DNA from: Rutidosis leptorrhynchoides
Taxonomy: Eukaryota > Streptophyta > Magnoliopsida > Asterales > Asteraceae
DNA length: 64,000 nt
Direction of reading: 5' to 3'
Assembly (NCBI RefSeq): GCF_046630445.1
Contig: NC_092333.1
Coordinates: 98,616,001-98,680,000, forward strand
Both the position numbers and the translations under genes were made by a program. Below are positions 1 through 13,132 of this stretch, one piece after another. The notes under the pieces were generated by a model that did no database searches, was not told where the DNA came from, and saw only the letters and a program-made list of their open reading frames with translations. Each line of letters starts with the position of its first letter. Positions within the stretch are counted from its first letter, which is position 1.

Positions 1-779
1 AATTAAAGTGCGATAATTAAAAGTGCAATTAACTATGAAATAAAGGAATTATGCTTATTTAAACTTCCGTAATCATGATGTTTGATGTGTTGATTTTAGT
101 TTATTACCATGGGTTAATTGTCCTTTGTCCTGGATTATTCAATATGTCCATCTGGTTTTTGTCCATAACAGTCCATCAGTTATAAATATAAAGTGCGAGT
201 GTCCTCATCAAATTATCCTTATATTCGAAGTCAAATATTCCAACTAATTGGGGACTTAAACTATAATTACACCAATTTTCCTTGTATATAATTCACCCCT
301 GTTTTAATAAGTCCATTAACTATTAATCCATTCCCGTGTCCGGTTAAATGAACGATTATTAGTACTTATAAATATCCCGCCCATCGTGTCCGATCGAGTG
401 TATGTGGTTATTTATAGGTACGTCCAATTGTAAATCTTTATATTAAATTAACGAACTATCATTCAATTAAAAAAATATAAAGCCCATTAATAGCCCATAG
501 TCTAATTTCCACAAGTGTCGTTCTTTTGTCCAAACCCCAATTATGGTACAAAGCCCAATTACCCATCTTTAATATTTAACCCAACATCATGATTACTTCA
601 ATTTAAATAAGCATAATAATAACTTAGCTACGAGACATTAATTTAAAAAGGTTGAACATAACTTACAATGATTAATAATAGCGTAGCTTTTACACGGACA
701 GAATTTTGACTTACACACTTACAACATTCGCTAACATACCCTTATTATTATTAAAATTAAAATTAAAATTAAAATTAAA

Positions 780-879
<100 letters not shown>

Positions 880-962
880 CGTTGAGAGATAGAGAAGAGA
901 AAAAGATGTATGAAATTCGACCAAAACTGCGAAATTTATAGGACCTGACCCAAAATTTGGGG

Positions 963-1010
963 CCATGCGATCGCATGGAAATTGGTCTTGCTGGCCATGC
1001 GATCGCATGG
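963..1010. repeat. Pair of 16-bp palindromes, 32-bp period (3' LTR)
   Basis: CCATGCGATCGCATGG occurs at 963-978 and again at 995-1010. The 16-bp spacer has no similarity to the spacers of the other pairs. The second copy extends symmetrically to 20 bp (GG before, CC after). Function unknown. Confidence 0.95.
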
Positions 1011-1475
1011 CCTGGGATTCCAGCTCACATTCGTTTGTTTTCTTGTTTGCCGACGGTTTTATATATAATATAATATATATAATTTTAAGAATTAATTATA
1101 TATTATATTATATTCATGTGCATAGTAGACTTATAATTTTTAGTCCGTTGCGTCGAGCGTTGAGAGTTGACTCTGGTCCCGGTTCCGGATTTTCGAACAT
1201 CCTTGCGTACAATTTAATATCTTGTATTTTGCGTTTTGCGGCTCGTACTCTTGTAACTTTTAGACGTTTCTCATCAATAATTTGAACCACTTTGATTGTA
1301 CTTTGTACTTTTTAGCTTTTTGGTCGTTTGCGTCTTCAAATCGTCGAATCTGTCTTTTGTCTTCACCTTTTATTATTTAAACGAATATCACTTATAAATA
1401 GAACAATTGCAACTAAAAGCTTGCCTTTCTTGAGGGATAATGCTATGAAATATATGTTTGTTTTTAGAATTATCA

Positions 1476-1493
1476 AATATTCCCACACTTGAG
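1476..1493 (-). other. Polypurine tract of the Athila element
   Basis: On the minus strand CTCAAGTGTGGGAATATT lies immediately upstream of the 3' LTR start (TGATAAT). This is the expected place and composition for the plus-strand primer of a Ty3/gypsy element. Confidence 0.75.
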
Positions 1494-3589
1494 CGTTGCT
1501 TGTCCTCAAGCAATATAGTCTTGAAATAAAAATACTCGAATCACTTCTTTATTCTTCACACTTTGTACATCAGTGATTTCTATACGGCGGTATGAACAAT
1601 GATAGTAACGTTGTGGTTTACAGTCCCACATGACTATGAAAATTTAGATCCTTAAGGAAATTGGATCTTTATGAAAACATTTGATCTTTTGAAAATTTAA
1701 TCTAGCTTTTACCCTAGATAAGTTTTCCGGAATAACCCTTCACCGGTATTTGCAAATTGTTTTGGTGGGTTTGGTGGGTTTGGTGGGTTTGGTGGGTTTC
1801 AGATTTGAAAATTTTAGCTCAAAACTTGCGGTTTTGTGTCACCCACTTGCTAACCTTGTATTGGGAAAGTAACATATCCAGTATACTTGTTCCGTATATT
1901 ACCTTTCGGTAAACTACCATCCGGTTGTAAAGGAAAGCGCTGAACAAGAAACTGTTATGGCAATGTCCCGTGACATGCTTTTAATTATGGTCTATATCGT
2001 GTCGGATGCAATTACTATCCTTTGTAGGAGCAATAGTAAAGATCACCCTATAGTTTTTCAGTCTGGCACAAAGTCCTGTCTTCGACCATGCTATGCAACC
2101 ACCGTTCTTACGGTTGACACCCGATTTGATTCAGGTGACCTAATGAATTCCAGGTGAATTCCTAGGATTTTACGTTCAATGGTAATGAACGCATTGAAAA
2201 TAGGGTTTTCAGAAAACAAATCAGTTTGTAATTTTGATCAAAATATTTTCTCGTTCAAGCTCGAGTTTAGATATCATCGAATTCCATGAGTTTGAATTCT
2301 CAATCTTTAAGGTCAACCTCAAGGATTGAGTAATATCAGTCTTAAAAGCTGATTTTTGATCTTTAAGGAGATTATCCTTTCTGGGGATCTGATTCATTAG
2401 TCTTATAAGCTAATTTGCACGGTGTCCCCCCATTGTACGAGACAGATCCTCTCATGGTTAGGATAAGTTTGACCACTTGGCGACCCTGTTTGATGCTGAG
2501 ATCCGTGGATTTCCAGCTGATTTTTGAGAAAACTTTTCAAGGTTTTTCGTAGACTCTACAACTGGTCTGGACGACAACTTCCTGACCTAAATCAAAAAGC
2601 TTGTGTCTTTTTCTCTCGGAAGACTTTACTTCCTTTTAAATTACAATAAACTGGGTAAAACTGATTAATATCGTCCAAAACAAAAGTATTTTCAATTATT
2701 TGTACAAAAATATGTGACATATGTTCTAAATAACTTGGTAAATTTTTCCCACACTTGGCTTTTATTTTCCTTTCTTTACCTTTTTATTGTCCTCTATTCC
2801 ATTTTAAATGAATTCTAACATTTTGGGTTGTTTCTCAATTTATGTCCTTTCCGAGGTAACAATAATTTCGGTGTTAACACCTAGTTTTATCGTTCATAAA
2901 TATGTATAAACATGATTTTGAATTCATTTATTTGAAAATTTTGAAAAATTTTACTAGAATTGGGTAGTCAGTATATAAGACTAGGGCTGTTCTTTATTAT
3001 CAGAGAGTACTAGATTCTAATACAACTACTGCGTTACTAGTATTTTTAATGGTAACCAAATGTATAAGTCAAAAATTTTAAAAATCCGAAAGAATTTAAC
3101 CCCTTTCCACACTTCATATCTTGCAATGCCCTCATTTGCAAGAAATCAGTAACAATTTAAATTATTGAGGGTGATTAGCGTAGAAAAATGATTAAATTTT
3201 ACCAAAGTTTCTAAACATATTGGCGTTTGTTTGTTGAATGATAAATGGTGCACATCATTTGTTCATTCCATCTTGTTGTTTCATCACATTTGTTTTTCGT
3301 TTTGTCGTCAAAATTAGTAGCTTTTGCTGAACTTAATGTCAGTCTTTGAAAATGCGCTGTTTTACCCTGTTGTGTACATGAAATAAAATACATACAATAC
3401 AAATATAAACATGCATGGTAATTTGAAATGGGACTTAACATCCCACTTTCAAATGAAATATGAAATATTAGTACAACATAATAAAAATGTTAAAACTTAC
3501 ATAAAAGTATCACAATATAATATGTTTAAACATAAATAAATAAAAATCATAAAAAGATAAAAATCATAAAAATCACCAACGGAACTATA
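1494..3589 (-). other. 3' non-coding region of the Athila element
   Basis: There is no supported ORF in these 2.1 kb between the env-like gene and the 3' LTR. The region includes a short tandem repeat (1761-1800) and two further AAGTGTGG-type polypurine motifs on the minus strand (2748-2756 and 3107-3114). The part near 3107 resembles the region near 53294 in the short Athila relative. Confidence 0.7.
1761..1800. repeat. Short tandem repeat, about 10-bp unit TTTGGTGGGT
   Basis: Four consecutive copies of a 10-bp unit lie in the 3' non-coding part of the Athila element. It is probably slippage-generated. Confidence 0.85.
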
Positions 3590-5121
3590 TCAATCTGGAT
3601 AGGGGTTCCAGTTCATGTCATCGGGCGGGTTCCATGGTTGGTTATAGGTGTACTGATAGGCCTGGTTAGGGTCGCAGAGAGTAAATGGTGGTCGCATATC
3701 GGGCTGGTGTGGAGGATAGTAAGCAGGTTGGGTCGGTACGTAGTGATCCTGAGGTGATAGCTGGCTCATGATCTGATGCTGATGATAGTGCCATCTATCA
3801 TGCTGTCGTTTCCTAGAATGCTCGTACACATTCTGGGCTTGCCACTGCTCGTACCGACTATGTCTATCATGGTTTGTCATTTCTACCTCATCTATACGCT
3901 GGTAGACGTCAGTCATAGCCTCCCTAATGACATCCATAATGTCATCCGCTTCCTCCATTTCCTCATCTGAACCTCTCTCTACCTGTGGATGACGACCATC
4001 ATATGGTACTGCCTGATTGCGTCTGCTCTTTAATACCTTAGCACCCTGATAGACCTTCAATCCTAAAGGATCAACCTATTCCCTACACATCATCAGTGGA
4101 CCCCCTTGGTCCATATCTACACCCAAATACTCTCCAATGAGAGTAACAAAAATACCTCTTCCTATTACTCTCCCGTCCTGTATTCCTGCCACTACTTTGG
4201 ACAGATAAAAACCAACACAGTAGGGGATATTAACAAAGCTTCTAGGGTTTCGAATACACTTAAGGTAAAATAAATCGTGTAAGGTCATCTTCTCCTTATT
4301 TTTACCTCTTTGTGCAATCGAATTAGCTAAAAATCTATGTATAATACGTAGCTCTGCTTTGTTAATATCTAAATAGGAGTGTCTTCCTCCCAGCGTAAAA
4401 ACATTATAATCTGACATACGCCTCCAGATGGCGTCCGCGTCAAAATTCCTATCTACCCGCTCCCCATGATAAATCAAATTTGTACAATCGGGTAGTAGTA
4501 ATTCACCAGGAGTGTAAATCTGTAAAGCCCTGGCCATGTCCAGTATGGACATTCTGTACATCCTACGGCCAAGTAAAAATCTAAGAAAACTTCTATCATC
4601 TAACCTATCTACATCCGCATTAAGTGAAACAGTACTCATAAGCTCAACGCACCACTCTTTATATACAGGCCTACGAATGGTGAGTAAACGTTCCCAATCG
4701 GGAAAAGAAGAGCTGCCATACCTTTGGATCAGATGCTGCCTAACTGAGTTAACTAGTTGGACCCTTACAAAGGCTCCCAATCGATTACCCTCGGCACTTC
4801 TACATTTTTCGGTATCAGTTTAAATTTGTTACTTTGACACGTCGGGTAATCTCTCCAACTTCGATCAAATCTCAAATTAGGATGCAACTGTTCTTCATGA
4901 ATCGTTGGGTGTGCTATTATCGGATGAATTGAAAATTGTACGTAGGCATTAACATATTCTTGCTGCGGATCATAATATGGTACGTGTTGATCAGGTTGTT
5001 GTTGTTGTTCCTGTTGTTGCTCCGGTTCATATTGTGGCTCATATTGCATTTCTGGTTCAGGTTCTGGAGCAGGTTGCCTAGATGATGATGATTCACCATC
5101 AGTATCTGTAAATCTCTGCAA
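3590..5121 (-). pseudogene. Athila env-like (third ORF) pseudogene
   Basis: A third ORF downstream of integrase, characteristic of Athila elements and usually called env-like; its role is not established. The N-terminal 118 codons (5121-4765) carry a Ser/Pro/Glu/Gln-rich low-complexity stretch, then a conserved block with FDRSWRDYP and PRVIDWEP. The central block (4780-4076) continues in another frame with PVYKEWCVELMSTVS, FLLGRRMYRMSILDMA and IYTPGELLLP, the signature I associate with the ATHILA ORF-1 domain. A further 157 codons (4060-3590) after an in-frame TAG are His/Gln/Tyr/Pro-rich. Lesions: one frameshift near 4775 and one stop at 4076-4078. I see no clear transmembrane segment or signal peptide. 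The family call rests on remembered domain features, not a search. Confidence 0.7.
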
Positions 5122-6942
5122 AATAAATTAAACACAAAATTTGTGCATCCAAATATGCATTAGTGTTAGCAAAATAACAAATAAGTACAATTACAATAAC
5201 ATGTTCAATCAAAATTAAACTTATACACATTTTCACAATTTTCACAATTCTACACTTTTTTAAATAAGCATATATGAAAATTTTTACAAAGTTCATAAGC
5301 ATTCAACTCAAATAACATGTTAAAACAACCATTACTAGCAATTAAACAAGTTTCAAATGGCATTTATATCAATTTAATCAAGTTCATGAATTTTAGACCT
5401 AAAAAGTTCACTTTAATTATCAAAAATCATGTTTAGGATCAAAGTTTGGATCATTTAGCTACCTAAACATGTTACACTACTTAATTTAGCAATAATTCAT
5501 GACAAAAATTGGCCATAACCTGTTTATATCAAAAAGCCTCAAATTGCTCAAGAACACAAACCCTAGATTTCTAAAATTTTTGAAGTTTTTGGCTTCAAAT
5601 CATGTTAAATAGCATCAATCTAGGTTATACATGCATAATATACTAACAATTTAACTCTAATTACACTAGAAATTGACAAAATCAAATTAGGTAAAATATT
5701 GGTAATTATCACAAAAACTAAGAAATTTAAGAGTTTAGGGGTGTAATTTTTACCTTCTTGCTAAAAAATCCGAACCTAGGCATGATTGTAGCGAAGTTTT
5801 GTGAGAAATTTGGAGTAATTTGGTGAAAAAATGGTGATTTGAGGAGTGTATGTGTGTGTATGCTCGTGTGTTTGTGTGTGTGGTGGTGTAGAGCAGAAGC
5901 AGCTCGTCTGCTTTTGTTCCTGTCCTGATTTTTGCCTCCATGCGATCGCATGGAGGTATAGTGTAAATCCCATGCGATCGCATGGGTCTCGAGGTTTTTT
6001 TTTTTATATATATATAAAAACCTTTACTTAGTAAAACATAAATTAATAAATTTTAAAAATTTGTTTCTTTTTAGGAGTGAGGGCGTTTCGGATCGTTGTC
6101 CTAGTCCGTCTCTCACAAAGTTTTTAAAATTTGTTACTTTCTAAGCGTCGTTTTAAAAGCAAAGATTTTTGGGTTTTTTTTTTAATGTTTTTGGCATACT
6201 TTAATTCAATAAGATTAAAAATAATAATAATAAAAGTTCTCGTCCCTCCCTTGGGTAGAGCAATTTCGGTTCAACGACCTAGTTTTCAACTCACGACGAA
6301 TTTTAAAAATCAAATTTTTAACTTAGTAAAATAAAGTAAATTTTTGTTTTTAAATTCACACCAAACTTAAATTTAAAATGCATAAGATTAAAAATTCATA
6401 TAAATATCATTAAAAATTCACACCAAATTTATATTATATTTTTATTTTTATACATACAAACTTATATTAAAAATATTAATTTTTTTTTCCAAATATTTAC
6501 AAACTTAAATATATTGATTATAAAAAGTTTACAATATTAATTTAATATTTATATATTAATTTTAAAAACATGGTAAAAAAATAAAATTAAAAATCTTTTT
6601 GGTCTTTTATCCCACTTTAATCAATCAAATATTATCAAAAATATACGCCCCTCTTTTCGGTAAAGTAATTTCGGTTCCATAACCTAGTTTTACTCCTGAC
6701 GAATTTCTGAAATATTTTGGTTTGATTAATTAAAGATATTTATACCTTAAGAATAAACGGTAAATTTCGCAGTGATGTAATAAATTTTTGTATGATATCA
6801 ATAATTTCGGTTACGCATACCTAATTTTATTGAATACCAATTTGATACTTTATAGCGAACGATTCAGCGTTTATTATCAAAAGGTTAAAAGCAATAAAAA
6901 TAAAAATAAAAACTGTACATACTTACCTGTGAGAAAGAATTC
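5122..6942 (-). other. Region between zinc-knuckle ORF and env-like ORF of the Athila element
   Basis: About 1.8 kb without a convincing gene. It is very AT-rich and contains a palindrome pair (5938-5985) next to a T-run and short (TA)n. Small ORFs here that repeat MRSHG are translations of the palindrome, not genes. A leader for the env-like ORF, or a spliced subgenomic RNA, would lie here, but I cannot place splice sites with confidence. Confidence 0.6.
5938..5985. repeat. Pair of 16-bp palindromes, 32-bp period (internal)
   Basis: CCATGCGATCGCATGG lies at 5938-5953 and 5970-5985, exactly 32 bp apart. The first extends symmetrically to CT...AG (5936-5955) and the second to C...G. Spacer and flanks are unrelated to the LTR pair. 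Confidence 0.95.
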
Positions 6943-7359
6943 TCAGAGACCTGCTTTAGCCGACTCATAGGAGAGTCGTGTGATTTGGTTCTCCATAGCT
7001 ACATAAGCGTAACCTCGATTCTTCAATATCTTTTCTTCTAAACATATGAACGGTCCTTCTCTGCATAGAGTAACAAATTCGGTATTTGAATATGTTTGAT
7101 TATTTGAACATTTATCTTCGTGTGACCATTTTCCGCATTTATAACATTTTTCAAGGTGTCTTGCTCTTCTTTTTGTTGCGGACTTTGATTTTCCTTTACC
7201 AAAATGTATCTTATGATGATCTTTCCCGAGTTCTTTTCTTACTCCGTCCATTTTTTCTCTTATGAATGATACCAGTTCACTCGGAAGTGTGTCATTATTA
7301 CGATTAGTAATCATAGCGTGTAGCATTAGACCATAGTTCAGATCAAAGGAATTCTTCAT
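6943..7359 (-). CDS. Small zinc-knuckle ORF between integrase and env-like gene
   Basis: An open frame of 138 codons on the minus strand, just downstream of integrase. A basic stretch (around residues 50-70, KGKSKSATKRRARH) is followed by CYKCGKWSHEDKC, a near-canonical retroviral-type zinc knuckle with one residue fewer in the last spacing. The C-terminal part has no motif I recognise. It is separate from the gag knuckle of the same element (CQQCGEPHLTKDC). It could be a duplicated nucleic-acid-binding domain or the remnant of a longer protein whose 5' part is lost. I do not recognise a named family, and whether it is expressed is unknown. Confidence 0.5.
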   Translation of the reverse strand: MKNSFDLNYGLMLHAMITNRNNDTLPSELVSFIREKMDGVRKELGKDHHKIHFGKGKSKSATKRRARHLEKCYKCGKWSHEDKCSNNQTYSNTEFVTLCREGPFICLEEKILKNRGYAYVAMENQITRLSYESAKAGL

Positions 7360-7530
7360 CTCGTAAAACCTAAAAAAAATAAAAATTCAGAATGGGGGGA
7401 GAAGACTAGTTCTTTAGGGTCTGCTAGGGAAACACCATTCGGATTCCATTCTCGAGAACTACACGAAAACAGAATATCTAACTCTAACAGAAATATATAT
7501 TACCCTAAAAAGATTCGAACCTTCCCACAC

Positions 7531-10500
7531 TTAGTTAGCTGTGGTGTCGAAATTGTGATTAACTTCATCTTCAACTTCCATTGGATTATCTATGTAATGT
7601 TTAACTCTGTGACCATTAACCTTAAATTCAATCCCATTTGAATTTATTAATTCTACTGTTCCATATGGAAAAACTCTTTTGACTATGAATGGTCCAGACC
7701 ATCTTGATTTCCATTTTCCAGGAAATAGCTTGAATCGTGAATTGAAAAGAAGAACTCTGTCTCCTTCTTTAAATTCTTTTGAACTTCTGATTCTTTTATC
7801 ATGCCATTTCTTCGTTCTTTCTTTATAGATTAACAAATTTTCGTATGCTTCATGTCTTAATTCTTCTAATTCGTTTAGTTGACTTAACCGTAGACGTCTG
7901 GCTTCATGTAAATCAAGATTGCATGTCTTCAAAGCCCAAAATGCTTTGTGTTCAATTTCTACTGGAAGATGACATGCTTTTTCATAAACGAGTCTAAAAG
8001 GTGTGGTTCCAATTGGAGTTTTGTAAGCTGTTCTAAAAGCCCAGAGTGCATCCTCTAATTTCATGGACCATTCCTTCGGATTTGATCCTATGATTTTCTC
8101 TAGAATACGTTTTAAAGCTCGGTTGGTATTTTCAACTTGTCCACTTGTTTGTGGATGATAAGCGGTTGTGATTTTATGAGTTACTCCATATCTTTTGAGA
8201 ATTTTCTCAAGTTGATTATTACAAAAATGAGTACCCCGATCACTTATTAAAGCTTTCGGTGTTCCAAACCTTGCAAAAAGACGTTTTAAAAAGTTGACTA
8301 CAACTCGTGCATCATTAGTTGGGAGAGCTTGTGCTTCCGCCCATTTAGATACATAATCAATGGCAACGAGAATGTAGAGATTATTATGAGATTTTGGAAA
8401 TGGACCCATGAAGTCAATACCCCAAATGTCAAATACTTCACATACTTGAATAACATTTTGTGGCATTTCATCACGTTGACTTATTTTTCTGGCCCTTTGA
8501 CATGCATCACAGGATTTGCAAAGAAGGTGTGTGTCTTTGAAAATTGTAGGCCAATAGAATCCAGCATCGTAAACTTTTCTTGCTGTGAGTTGAGGCCCAT
8601 AATGCCCTCCTGTTGGTCCTGTGTGACAATGGTTTAAGATTTGACTAGCTTCATCTCCGAATACACATCGGCGTATTATTCCATTGGGACAACTTTTAAA
8701 CAAATGTGGATCTTCCCGGAAATAGTGTTTTATATCACTAAAGAATTTCTTTCGTTTTTGGTACGATAACCCTTTTTCAAGGAATCCACATACTAAGTAG
8801 TTTGCATAGTCTGCAAACCATGGAATTTCACTATAATCTATTTTCAATAGATATTCATCAGGAAAGTTATCTTGTATGGCCGATTCATTGAGAACTTCTA
8901 ATTCTGGATTTTCAAGACGAGAAAGATGATCAGCTGCGAGATTTTCTGCTCCCTTTTTGTCTCGAATCTCAATATCGAACTCTTGTAAGAGTAAGATCCA
9001 ACGGATTAATCATGGTTTGGCATCTTGTTTCGAAAATAGGTATCTAAGAGCAGAATGGTCGGTATAGACCACCGTTTTAGCTAGAACGAGATATGAACGA
9101 AATTTGTCAAAAGCAAAGATAATGGCAAGGAGTTCTTTTTCAGTAGTTGTGTAATTCGTTTGTGCTCCTTGTAACGTCTTACTAGCGTAATAAATAGGTT
9201 GAAATCGTTTTTCAATCCTTTGTCTTAAAACGGCTCCCATTGAAAAATCACTTGCATCGCACATGAGTTTAAATGGTAGATTCCAATTTGGAGTTATCAT
9301 GATCGGATCATTAGTGAGTTTTTTTTTAAGAATATTAAAAGATTTGATGCATTCATCTGAAAAGATGAATGGAGCATCCTTTTCTAGGAGTTTATTCATA
9401 GGAGTGGCAATTTTAGAAAAATCTTTTATGAAACATCGGTAAAAACCAGCATGCCCTAGAAAACTCCTAACTCCTCTAACATTGGTGGGATGTGGAAGTT
9501 TAGCAATTACATCTACTTTAGCTCTATCCACTTCAATTCCTTCCTTTGAAATTTTATGACCAAGAACGATGCCTTCTTTAACCATGAAATGGCATTTCTC
9601 CCAATTAAGAACTAGATTTGATTGTTCGCATCTAATAAGCATTCGTTCAAGATTAACTAGACATGTTTCAAATGTATCACCGAATACTGAAAAGTCATCC
9701 ATGAAAACTTCCATGCATTCTTCTATCATGTCGTGAAAAATCGCCATCATGCACCTTTGAAAGGTTGCAGGGGCGTTCTAAAGTCCAAATGGCATGCGTT
9801 TATAAGCAAAAGTACCATAAGGGCACGTGAACGTGGTTTTCTCTTGGTCCTCGGGTGCGATTGGAATTTTAAAATATCCGGAAAAACCATCAAGAAAACA
9901 ATAGTAACTATTTTCAGCTAATCTTTTCAAAATTTGATCAATGAAAGGTAAGGGAAAGTGATATTTTCTTGTGGCGTCATTTAATTTTCTATAATCAATA
10001 CAAACACGCCATCCTATTACAGTCCTAGTAGGAATACGCTCATTTTTTTCATTTGTGATGACAGTCATGCCACCCTTCTTAGGTACGCATTGAACTGGGC
10101 TTACCCATGGACTATCCGAAATTGGATAAATTAAACCTGCATCAAGCAGTTTAATAATTTCTTTCTTAACAACATCTTGCATATTAGGATTTAGTCTTCA
10201 TTGGCGTTGCACATACGTTTTATGACCTTCTTCCATAAGGATTTTATGTGTGCAATACGAAGGACTTATTCCTTTAATATCATGAATCTTCCATGCAATA
10301 GCTGGTTTATGAGCTTTTAGCACAGAAATGAGTTGAGATTTTTCATTTTTCGTAAGAGAAGATGATATTATTACAGGTAATTCAGATTCACCATGTAAAT
10401 AAGCGTATTCCAAATGGTTTGGAAGTGGCTTTAACTCTAATGTCGGTGGTTCTTCTATCGATGATTTATATCGATATCTGTCTTCCTCTTTTAGCGTTTG

Positions 10501-10878
10501 AATTTCTTCTGTTGTTGGTTCATATCCATTAGTCATAAGTGTAGCTAACATTTCAGTTTCATCAATTGGTTCAGTTCTTTCTCCTAAAGAACATTCTCCT
10601 GTTCCTTGTAATTCTGGAAATTCTTCTAACAATTCTGCATGTGAATCTATAGTTTAAATATAATAACATGTATCATCTGCAGATTGCGGTTGTTGTATGG
10701 CTCTATCAACTGAAAAGGTAACACTCTCGTCCTCTATACTTAGGGTCAGTTTCTTACCGAACATGTCTATTATTGCTTTAGCCGTGTTTAAGAATGGTCT
10801 TCCTAATATGAGAGGAACTCGAGAATCTTCTTCCATGTCCAGAATAACAAAATCTGCTGGAAAATTGTAAAGTACCAA
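7531..10878 (-). pseudogene. Athila pol pseudogene: protease C-terminus, RT, RNase H, integrase
   Basis: One reading frame with four stops. In order: the C-terminal protease part (PLILGRPFLNTAKAIIDM, about 10800); RT with WVCIDYRKLN-like and FLDGFSGY blocks and the catalytic FMDD at about 9690; RNase H with CDASDFSMGA and TDHSALRYLF; and an integrase with the HHCC zinc region ([10 protein letters not shown] ... CKSCDACQ) and catalytic core residues in [15 protein letters not shown] and GQVENTNR. The final 438 codons (8847-7531), covering the integrase, are uninterrupted. Stops lie near 10654, 10198, 9778 and 9010. At 10198 and 9010 the family normally has Arg and the codon here is TGA, consistent with CGA to TGA decay. 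The frame differs from gag by one base near 10880. Confidence 0.9.
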
Positions 10879-10879
10879 C

Positions 10880-13132
10880 TTTAACTAGCATGTTTTCCAT
10901 TATCCCTCTAGGATATTTTACTGATCGATCGGCTAGTTGTATGCTTATTCTTGTTGGTTTCAATTCTCCAAGGTCTAGTTTAGCGTATAATGAATAAGGC
11001 ATTAAATTTATACTAGCACCTAAATCTGCCAATGCTTCTATTGAACTAAGACTACCCAGAAAACATGGAATTGTGAAACTTCCTGGATCTGATAATTTTT
11101 CTGGTATCTTATTCAACAACACTGCAGAACAATTTGCATTCATAGTAACAGCCGAATGTTCTTCCATTTTCTTTCTATTTGTGATTAGATCTTTTAAGAA
11201 TTTAGCATATCTAGGCATTCCTGAAATTACATCAATGAAAGGAAGATTTACATTTATTTGTTTAAACATATCCAAGAATTTGGATTGCTTGACTTCAAGT
11301 CTTTCTTTTCTCATTTTACTCGGGTAAGGAAGTGGTGGTTGGTATGGTTTAACATAAGGTTTAGTCTTAACTGTGTTATCTTCATTAACCTTTTCAACTA
11401 CCGGTTCTTGTTCCTTATCTTGCTCAGATTGTGGTTCTTGTGGAGTAGGAATAGAGTCATCAGAAATTACAGGTATTTCAGGTGGTTTAAGTGTAATACC
11501 ACTTCTTGTGGTAATGGCTTTAGCTGTTTCATTCCGGGGGTTAGCATTTGTATCACTAGGTAAACTTCCCGGTTTTCTTTCACCTATCAACCTTGCTAGG
11601 TTACTTACTTCTTGTTCCAAATTTTGAATAGAAGCTTGTTGATTTCTAAATGCTTGAGCATTTTGTTCATTGGTTTGTTTCTGAGATGTGAAAAATTGCG
11701 TTTGAGATTCAACTAGCTTCGACATCATATCTTCTAAATTTGCCTTTTTATCATCGGTTTGTGGTGATTTATTTTGAAAAATAGGTCTTTGGTGATTTTA
11801 AGTATTATTGGATACTTGTTGATTGCTAGAACATTGTTGGTTGTTGTATGGAACATTTCGGTTATAATTCTGGTTTTGATTGTAAATTGGTCTTGGTGGT
11901 TGATAATTATTCTGATAATTATTTTCAGGCCTTTGGTTTATGTATGAAACATTCTCTCTTTGTTCCATTGTTTGTTCAATAGTGAGACAATCTTTTGTCA
12001 AATGTGGTTCTCCACACTGCTGACAACTAATTCTTATTGAGTGAATATCTTTAGTCATCTTTTCCATTCTTCTCTCGACCTCATCTATCTTTGCAGAAAT
12101 GGAATCAAAGTCATGGCTAGAATCGGCTCTAGCTGCTATAGATGATCTAACGATATCTTTTTCTTGGTGCCACTCATGTGAGTGGGAAGCAGTGTTATCA
12201 ATAATTTTGTAAGCTTCAGTTGCGGTTTTCTTCATAATGGAACCACCAGCTGCTATATCTATGTCTTTTCTTGTAGTGATGTCGCATCCTTGGTAGAATA
12301 TTTGTACTATTTGATAAGTGTCTAAACCATGTTGCGGACATCCTCTTAATAACTTTCCAAATCTTGTCCATGCCTCATATAGAGTTTCATTTGGCTTTTG
12401 TGTGAACGTAACAATTTCTCCTTGAAGTCTCACGGCTTTAGATGCCGGAAAGAATTGTTTAAGAAATTTTTCAACTAAAATGTCCCATGTATCAATCGCC
12501 CCTTCAGGTAACGATTCTAACCAATCTTTGGCTTCTCCCTTTAAAGTCTAGGGAAATAACATGAGATAGATCTGTTCATCCTCCACTTCTCGGATTTTGA
12601 ATAAAGTACAAATCCTATTAAAGGTACGAAGATGTTCGTTTGGATCTTCCTTCGGCGCACCACTAAATTGGCATTGATTTGTTACCATGTGTAGGATTTG
12701 TCCTTTGATTTCATAATCTGGCGCATTAATGTCTGGTTGAGTAATTGCGTGACCTTGGCCAGTGCGTTTAGCTCTCATTCGTTCTTCTATACTTAGAGGT
12801 TCCAGATTTTCCATGATTGAATTTGTTGAATCTGAATCACTAGAGGATTCTGATTTAATGGTTTGTTCCTCGACAATCTTTGTTTGAATGATTGGTGGTT
12901 CCGGAGGAAAGATTAGTGGTTCAGGATCTCTGAATTGTCCGTGAATATCCTCCGGATTCTCAATTATGAGGTTGGGTTCAAAAAATGGATTATCGGAAAT
13001 TTGAATTGGAGTACTTGGTCGACTGGATGACGATTCTAAAGAAAAATTAACGGTGACAATATTGGCTAGATGTCTTGATCGAGTTACAGGTGGTGAACGT
13101 ATAAAAGGTGGTGAACGTTTTGCTCGGTGTAT
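10880..13132 (-). pseudogene. Athila gag-protease pseudogene
   Basis: The frame is open from 13132 except for two stops (12548-12550 and 11798-11800). The first Met in frame is at 12814, but the Ser/Pro/Glu-rich 5' part upstream (13132-12815) is also open and follows an in-frame TGA, so the true start is uncertain. The capsid-like domain has LKGEAKDWLESLPEGAIDTW and FPASKAVRLQGEI. A zinc knuckle CQQCGEPHLTKDC is followed by an Asn/Gln-rich linker, a coiled-coil-like segment, and the protease core ALADLGASINLMP (about 11040-11010). The frame is lost near 10880, where the protease continues in the pol frame. Gag packages RNA and protease processes the polyprotein in intact relatives. Confidence 0.85.

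Noticed and set aside
5727-6031. Several small ORFs on both strands with the repeated peptide MRSHG or HAIAW
   Set aside because: They are translations of the CCATGCGATCGCATGG palindromes and of a (TG)n-like stretch. The same peptides appear at 731-1285 and 15639-15932 for the same reason.
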